Assembly: GCA_030141605.1 (NCBI GenBank)
Contig: JAQGDQ010000012.1
Span: 948,359-1,012,358, forward strand
Direction of reading: 5' to 3'
DNA length: 64,000 bases
DNA from: Tubiluchus corallicola
Lineage: Eukaryota; Priapulida; Priapulimorpha; Priapulimorphida; Tubiluchidae
The translations under genes and the position numbers were made by a program. The notes beneath the pieces were generated by a model. That model saw only the letters and a list, made by a program, of their open reading frames with translations. It had not been told where the DNA came from and did no database searches. Of the stretch, positions 61,101 to 64,000 are shown in pieces. Positions within the stretch are counted from its first letter, which is position 1. Every line of letters begins with the position of its first letter.

Positions 61101-63035
61101 GCAACATAAAAGTTCAAAACTTGGCATGTTCAATATTGGCATACAACTTTTTAATTATGCTATTCCTAATGGCTAAGTTCATTTGCACTTGTAAAGACTT
61201 CTTGTAATAAGTTCAGGTGCAACTCTAGTGGAATACAGAAATGTAAGTGTTATCACCAGTGCTATTTTCTATTTCTGCTTGTGATAAAAAATTATATCTG
61301 TTAAATTCACCTGATGACAAAAGTTATTACTCAAGAAAAGTTTATTTTTCAATGTGACTGAGTAAAACTCAAAAATTGTCTCATTTTTGCAGTGTATATA
61401 AAAAAGCAAATCTGGATATGCTGCATCTGCTCTCATTTGCTTTTAAATTTAAAATGTTTATACTAATAATTATACATCAGAAGAAATAGGCAGAAAAACC
61501 GATGTAATGATCTCATCCGAATTTAGGACTGTCTTCCCTTTTCCAACGAAGAACTTTTCATCAATGACAACACGCCTAGTAACTGCACCAGATGACAAGA
61601 CAGTAATGCTAACGCCCCCTACCAGCCATAATGGATTCAAATCTGCTTGTGAAGTGGCGGAGGCAATGCTGCCACCTAAAGTCTGCAAAAATGAAAAACA
61701 CACTCACTCACACTCACACTCAACTAAAGTGCAAACATTTGACACCTTTATAGTGAAATGGCAACATTATACGAACTTACTACATAGTGTCAGCGCAGGA
61801 TTGCATATGATAATACATCAGCTAATTAGAAGGCAAAGTAATTTTTGCCAGACAGTTTATATACAATGCTGTGTTGCAGTAATTAGGCAACTTCTACATT
61901 GAAATCATACATTCAACCATTATTGATATAAAGTGTAAGTATGAAAGTGTTTACAAAAGTTTTTCCATGGTCCTACCCAGAAAAAATGTTTAAACATTAG
62001 CTCAACAGTTATGTGATTATAAATGAATATGACTTTGATTATGTATGTGACAAATTACCCTTAGCATATCATTAATTTTATTTGTTTGACTGTATACTAA
62101 TCTATACAGTAATAAACTAGCTTGCTTACATACCGCAACATTTCTGATCTGTGGCCCAGCAAACCAGTTCAAGATGTCCAATGCCGCTTTAAATAACTTC
62201 ACTTTATCAGCTGAAAAATAACATAGAATTAACTGCACAGCTAAAACATGATGCAGTAGTCAAACTACAAAGCAGACTAAAACAGAAGCAAAATCGTTAT
62301 CGAGTTTCTTAGGACGATTCGACACAGCGCAAGCAAGTAGCCAGCACTCAGTGGCAAGGTCTGTTCATTATTTTGATGACTGTGACAGGACTGGAACTTG
62401 TCTCATTTTCTATGAAGTTCTCTAAGATGAAATACTGAAATTGCAGAAGTGTCTTTGCAACAAGTAAATGTATATCCATCATTAACAATACAAAAAGTAA
62501 TATGGCAAATGAAACCATCCAGAAGCAACTTTTCAGAACATTCATTTACAAATCAAGCACAGTGTTGTTTAACTCAGGCTCTAAGCCATTCCCCTCAGCT
62601 GTGTTAAGTGCAAACACATAAAAATACCAGAGTAATATTCTACAGCAGAATTAAGAACAGTTTCCAACGTTGTCATTGTAACAGCAGCACCAATATTTAC
62701 TCCAGAATCTGTCCATTCAATCTTTTGTAATTCCAATAGATGCCCAATTGATATAACAGCTAATGGAGTGGATAAACTTCTTATATAAAATCCTGCAAAA
62801 ACAAACAGCCAGAACAGTAAGCAACATTAAAATGAAAACAGAAACATAAATAATTTCAACTCATTATTTCGGACTAAAATATGTTCCTATATTTACCAAT
62901 ATTGGTACTCCCGGCAATCAACACAGCGTTTGAACTGTTTCTCTTTATTTTAACAGCTTCGCTCAAATTTGCAGGCTGATACCAGGTCAAGAGATTGCCT
63001 TGAAATAAAAGTGTTTCACATTCTGAAGGTCGTAG
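44874..63035 (-). CDS. Gene B: xanthine dehydrogenase-like paralogue, 5' end beyond the window
   Basis: Exons equivalent to 6-26 of gene A are present in the same order and phases, giving about 1082 codons in one frame with a TAA stop at 44874-44876. No Fe-S exon is visible between 63036 and 64000, so the N-terminal ~220 residues should lie past the right edge, unless that end of the gene was lost. Exon lengths equal gene A except exon 11 (151 against 166 bp), exon 14 (97 against 94) and the last exon (168 against 174). The purine-site Arg is again Glu. Pocket residues that differ from gene A: Phe (not Tyr) at the human Phe1010 position, and Gly in the FAD loop, both the usual XDH state. The intact frame argues for a working gene. 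Confidence 0.9.
48857..48876. repeat. (AT)n microsatellite in gene B intron 22
   Basis: A short AT dinucleotide run between ATTTTCTCCAGAAT and AGTAAATATAC. Similar short runs occur at 48271-48285 and 29538-29554. Confidence 0.7.
49510..49931 (-). mobile_element. 5'-truncated LINE, ORF2 C-terminal remnant (gene B intron 22)
   Basis: An open frame of 122 codons (49931-49563) reads [20 protein letters not shown], then [19 protein letters not shown], and ends with RPAWRSLV and a Glu/Arg-rich stretch. This is the typical C-terminus of APE-type LINE ORF2 (LRWxGHVxRM and GRPxxRFKD). About 50 bp of 3' sequence follow. Different subfamily from the 38.6-kb element. Confidence 0.75.
51167..51290. repeat. 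hAT-like end fragment (gene B intron 21)
   Basis: Begins CAGGGCCATTTCTAACAC, then AAATTAGGCAGTTGCCTAGG. Related to 38066-38260. No matching opposite end was found. Confidence 0.45.
53198..53633. mobile_element. hAT-superfamily MITE with perfect target duplication (gene B intron 19)
   Basis: 436 bp. Left end CAGTGGTGGCTCGTGTATAG; right end reverse-complemented CAGTGGCAGATTATAGCTG. The octamer TGTCCAAC flanks it exactly on both sides (53190-53197 and 53634-53641), diagnostic of hAT insertion. A GCACCCCC motif lies inside both ends. No transposase. Confidence 0.88.
56822..56897. repeat. Interrupted (AT)n microsatellite (gene B intron 13)
   Basis: Several TATATA runs separated by GTGTGCATCTAAT and GTATGTAGCC. 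Intron 13 otherwise shows no recognisable element. Confidence 0.85.
58455..58535. repeat. Compound microsatellite (gene B intron 12)
   Basis: Successive GACC, CTAC and CTAT tetramers run into TATATATG repeats. Confidence 0.7.
58730..60261 (-). CDS. Gene B exons 11-12: FAD-domain tail and linker
   Basis: Exon 11 starts at 60261 and most likely ends at 60111 (GAG before GTTGGC). The gene A donor is not conserved. The only other in-phase donor I see is CAG before GTTTTA, 12 bases upstream in the transcript. Exon 12 is 58913-58730, the same length as in gene A, with [20 protein letters not shown] and VYCDD. The exon 11 end is the least certain join in this gene: it shortens the linker by five residues relative to gene A, in a stretch that is variable across the family. 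Confidence 0.8.
60640..60860. repeat. AAGTTC-rich degenerate repeat (gene B intron 10)
   Basis: Multiple copies of CAAGTTC, AAGTTCA and GAACTTG in both orientations, e.g. AAGTTCAAGTTCAAGTTG near 60780. Could be the subterminal repeats of a DNA transposon; no ends were identified. Confidence 0.4.
60907..63035 (-). CDS. Gene B exons 6-10: FAD domain
   Basis: Exons: 63035-62897, 62792-62628, 62210-62134, 61682-61476, 61091-60907. All five lengths match gene A (139, 165, 77, 207 and 185 bp). Motifs: AGSTNIG (FAD phosphate loop, Gly retained across the exon join), [27 protein letters not shown] and [15 protein letters not shown]. Exon 9 ends at GAT before GTATAA; reading on would stop at once. 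The first in-window exon starts in phase 0, which agrees with the phase at the exon 5/6 join of gene A. Confidence 0.9.
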
Positions 63036-63144
63036 CTGAAACAAATAAAGCAAACACTGTGTTTCGTAAAAAACAGAATAATTTATCAAGAGTAATGAAA
63101 CAATAATAACAAATAACAACACCAAATTAACTAATATGTCTTAC

Positions 63145-63192
63145 AAAACAATCTGGAAAGCTATAATTATAATTGAATGGAAAAGAACGGTG
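63145..63192 (-). CDS. Candidate diverged exon 5 of gene B
   Basis: A 48-bp open segment is flanked by CCTTCAG and a strong GTAAGA donor. It lies 109 bp upstream of gene B exon 6 and is phase 0 at both ends, the phase of gene A exon 5 (78 bp). It would encode 16 residues, HRSFPFNYNYSFPDCF, which only faintly resemble the gene A segment ending PIFPPELQ. Position, phase and splice sites support it; the sequence match is weak. If it is not an exon, exon 5 lies further upstream or is missing. Confidence 0.4.
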
Positions 63193-63329
63193 CTGAAGGA
63201 TTTTTAATGTTAATCTCAAATGACAGCTTTATCCACACCTACTTCAATACACTATGTGTGAAAAAATGTTAATAAAGAGGTACAGTGGAAAGTTTTAGTG
63301 TGACATCATTGGTAATTCACACTGCACTA

Positions 63330-63785
63330 CAGTGGCCGCCGCTTATTGTGGACACCTCGGGCCAGCAGTGTATGTCCATATTAAGCGGCTGTCCATATTA
63401 AGCGAAGTGACCCATGAAGACCCTTCCCCTTCATTAAAAAAGGCAAAAAACTGTCTGTATCAACTCGTCTCCTGTTTTATTGAAAAAAAGAAGTCAGACG
63501 AGTTTGTTTGGCAGGAAACTTTTCTCTCAACCTTGAACGGAAGGAAGTTATCACAGTTTCGAAGCTCTCAAGGCTACGGCAAACGGCGAACTGACTGATG
63601 CAATGACTCACACAGGCAGCAGAGCGGGAAGCTCTTTTCAATCAAGAATGTTCGCTGTCCATATTAAGCGGCGGTTGTCCATATTAACCGGCGGATTTTA
63701 TTAGGGGAAAATTCCGTCCCTCGCGAGTTGTCCACAATAACCGGCTGTCCACAATAACCGTGTCCATAATAAGCGGCGGCCACTG
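63330..63785. mobile_element. TA-flanked MITE, family 1, copy 2
   Basis: Near-identical to 14393-14888 apart from one 40-bp deletion (between CAATCA and AGAATG) and a few substitutions. 456 bp between TA dinucleotides, with ends beginning CAGTGGCCGCCGCTTATT. It lies upstream of the candidate exon 5 of gene B and would be intronic if the gene continues past the window. Confidence 0.88.
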
Positions 63786-64000
63786 TACTTTACTATTGCA
63801 GCATGGTAAAATTTTCTGTTTTCTGATCATTCCTGACATTTTAAAAGTCACACTTCCAGGTTGCCTTGCACTGCCCAAATGCTTCTGACAAAGAGTGACC
63901 ATTTTTAAACTTTTTGAAGGATAAAATTGTAAAAGTGGACTCCTACGTACGATCGACCGACAAGAACTGGAAACCAAAGGAATTTGACAAAGTTTGTATC

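Noticed and set aside
1-64000. CRISPR arrays, operons, riboswitches or prokaryotic promoters
   Set aside because: No regularly spaced direct repeats and no compact gene clusters; the architecture is clearly eukaryotic.

Overview
The window is animal nuclear DNA: AT-rich, with long GT-AG introns, protein-coding exons of about 45 to 300 bp, and many LINE, SINE and DNA-transposon remnants. No bacterial features are present. The gene content fits an invertebrate metazoan, but the sequence alone does not fix the species.

Two genes dominate, both on the minus strand and head-to-tail. Both encode molybdo-flavoenzymes of the xanthine dehydrogenase/aldehyde oxidase family. Gene A (35315 down to 4311) is complete. 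I could join 26 coding exons in one open frame of 1310 codons plus stop, covering two [2Fe-2S] domains, the FAD domain and the molybdopterin domain. Gene B (63035 down to 44874) enters from the right edge. Its exons 6-26 are present (about 1082 codons), and its Fe-S exons must lie beyond base 64000 if they exist. Eighteen of the 21 shared exons have identical lengths and all intron phases match, so the pair is a tandem duplication. Both copies keep the catalytic Glu, the Moco-contacting Gln and one purine-site Glu. Both replace the purine-binding Arg (human XDH Arg881) with Glu, so a classical xanthine/hypoxanthine substrate is doubtful.

Layout: 1-4310, downstream of gene A, with a 70-bp tandem duplication and a pogo-like composite. 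4311-35315, gene A, with large introns loaded with transposons: a hAT-like element (9.9-10.9 kb), two TA-flanked MITE families (12.8-13.8, 14.4-14.9 and 25.2-26.0 kb), a Harbinger-like composite (16.55-18.8 kb), a LINE filling intron 12 (21.4-24.3 kb) and an inverted-repeat element (25.1-27.1 kb). 35316-44873, intergenic, with hAT pieces, two LINEs meeting tail-to-tail at 38.6 kb and a GC-rich 5S-rRNA-derived SINE (43.98-44.52 kb). 44874-63192, gene B, with a hAT MITE showing a perfect 8-bp target duplication and a 5'-truncated LINE tail. 63330-63785, a second near-identical copy of the 14.4-kb MITE.

I found no dedicated new molecular system. The most unusual points are the shared Arg-to-Glu change in the substrate pocket of both enzymes, the 5S-headed SINE, and a MITE insertion whose empty site is preserved in the opposite arm of the element it landed in.
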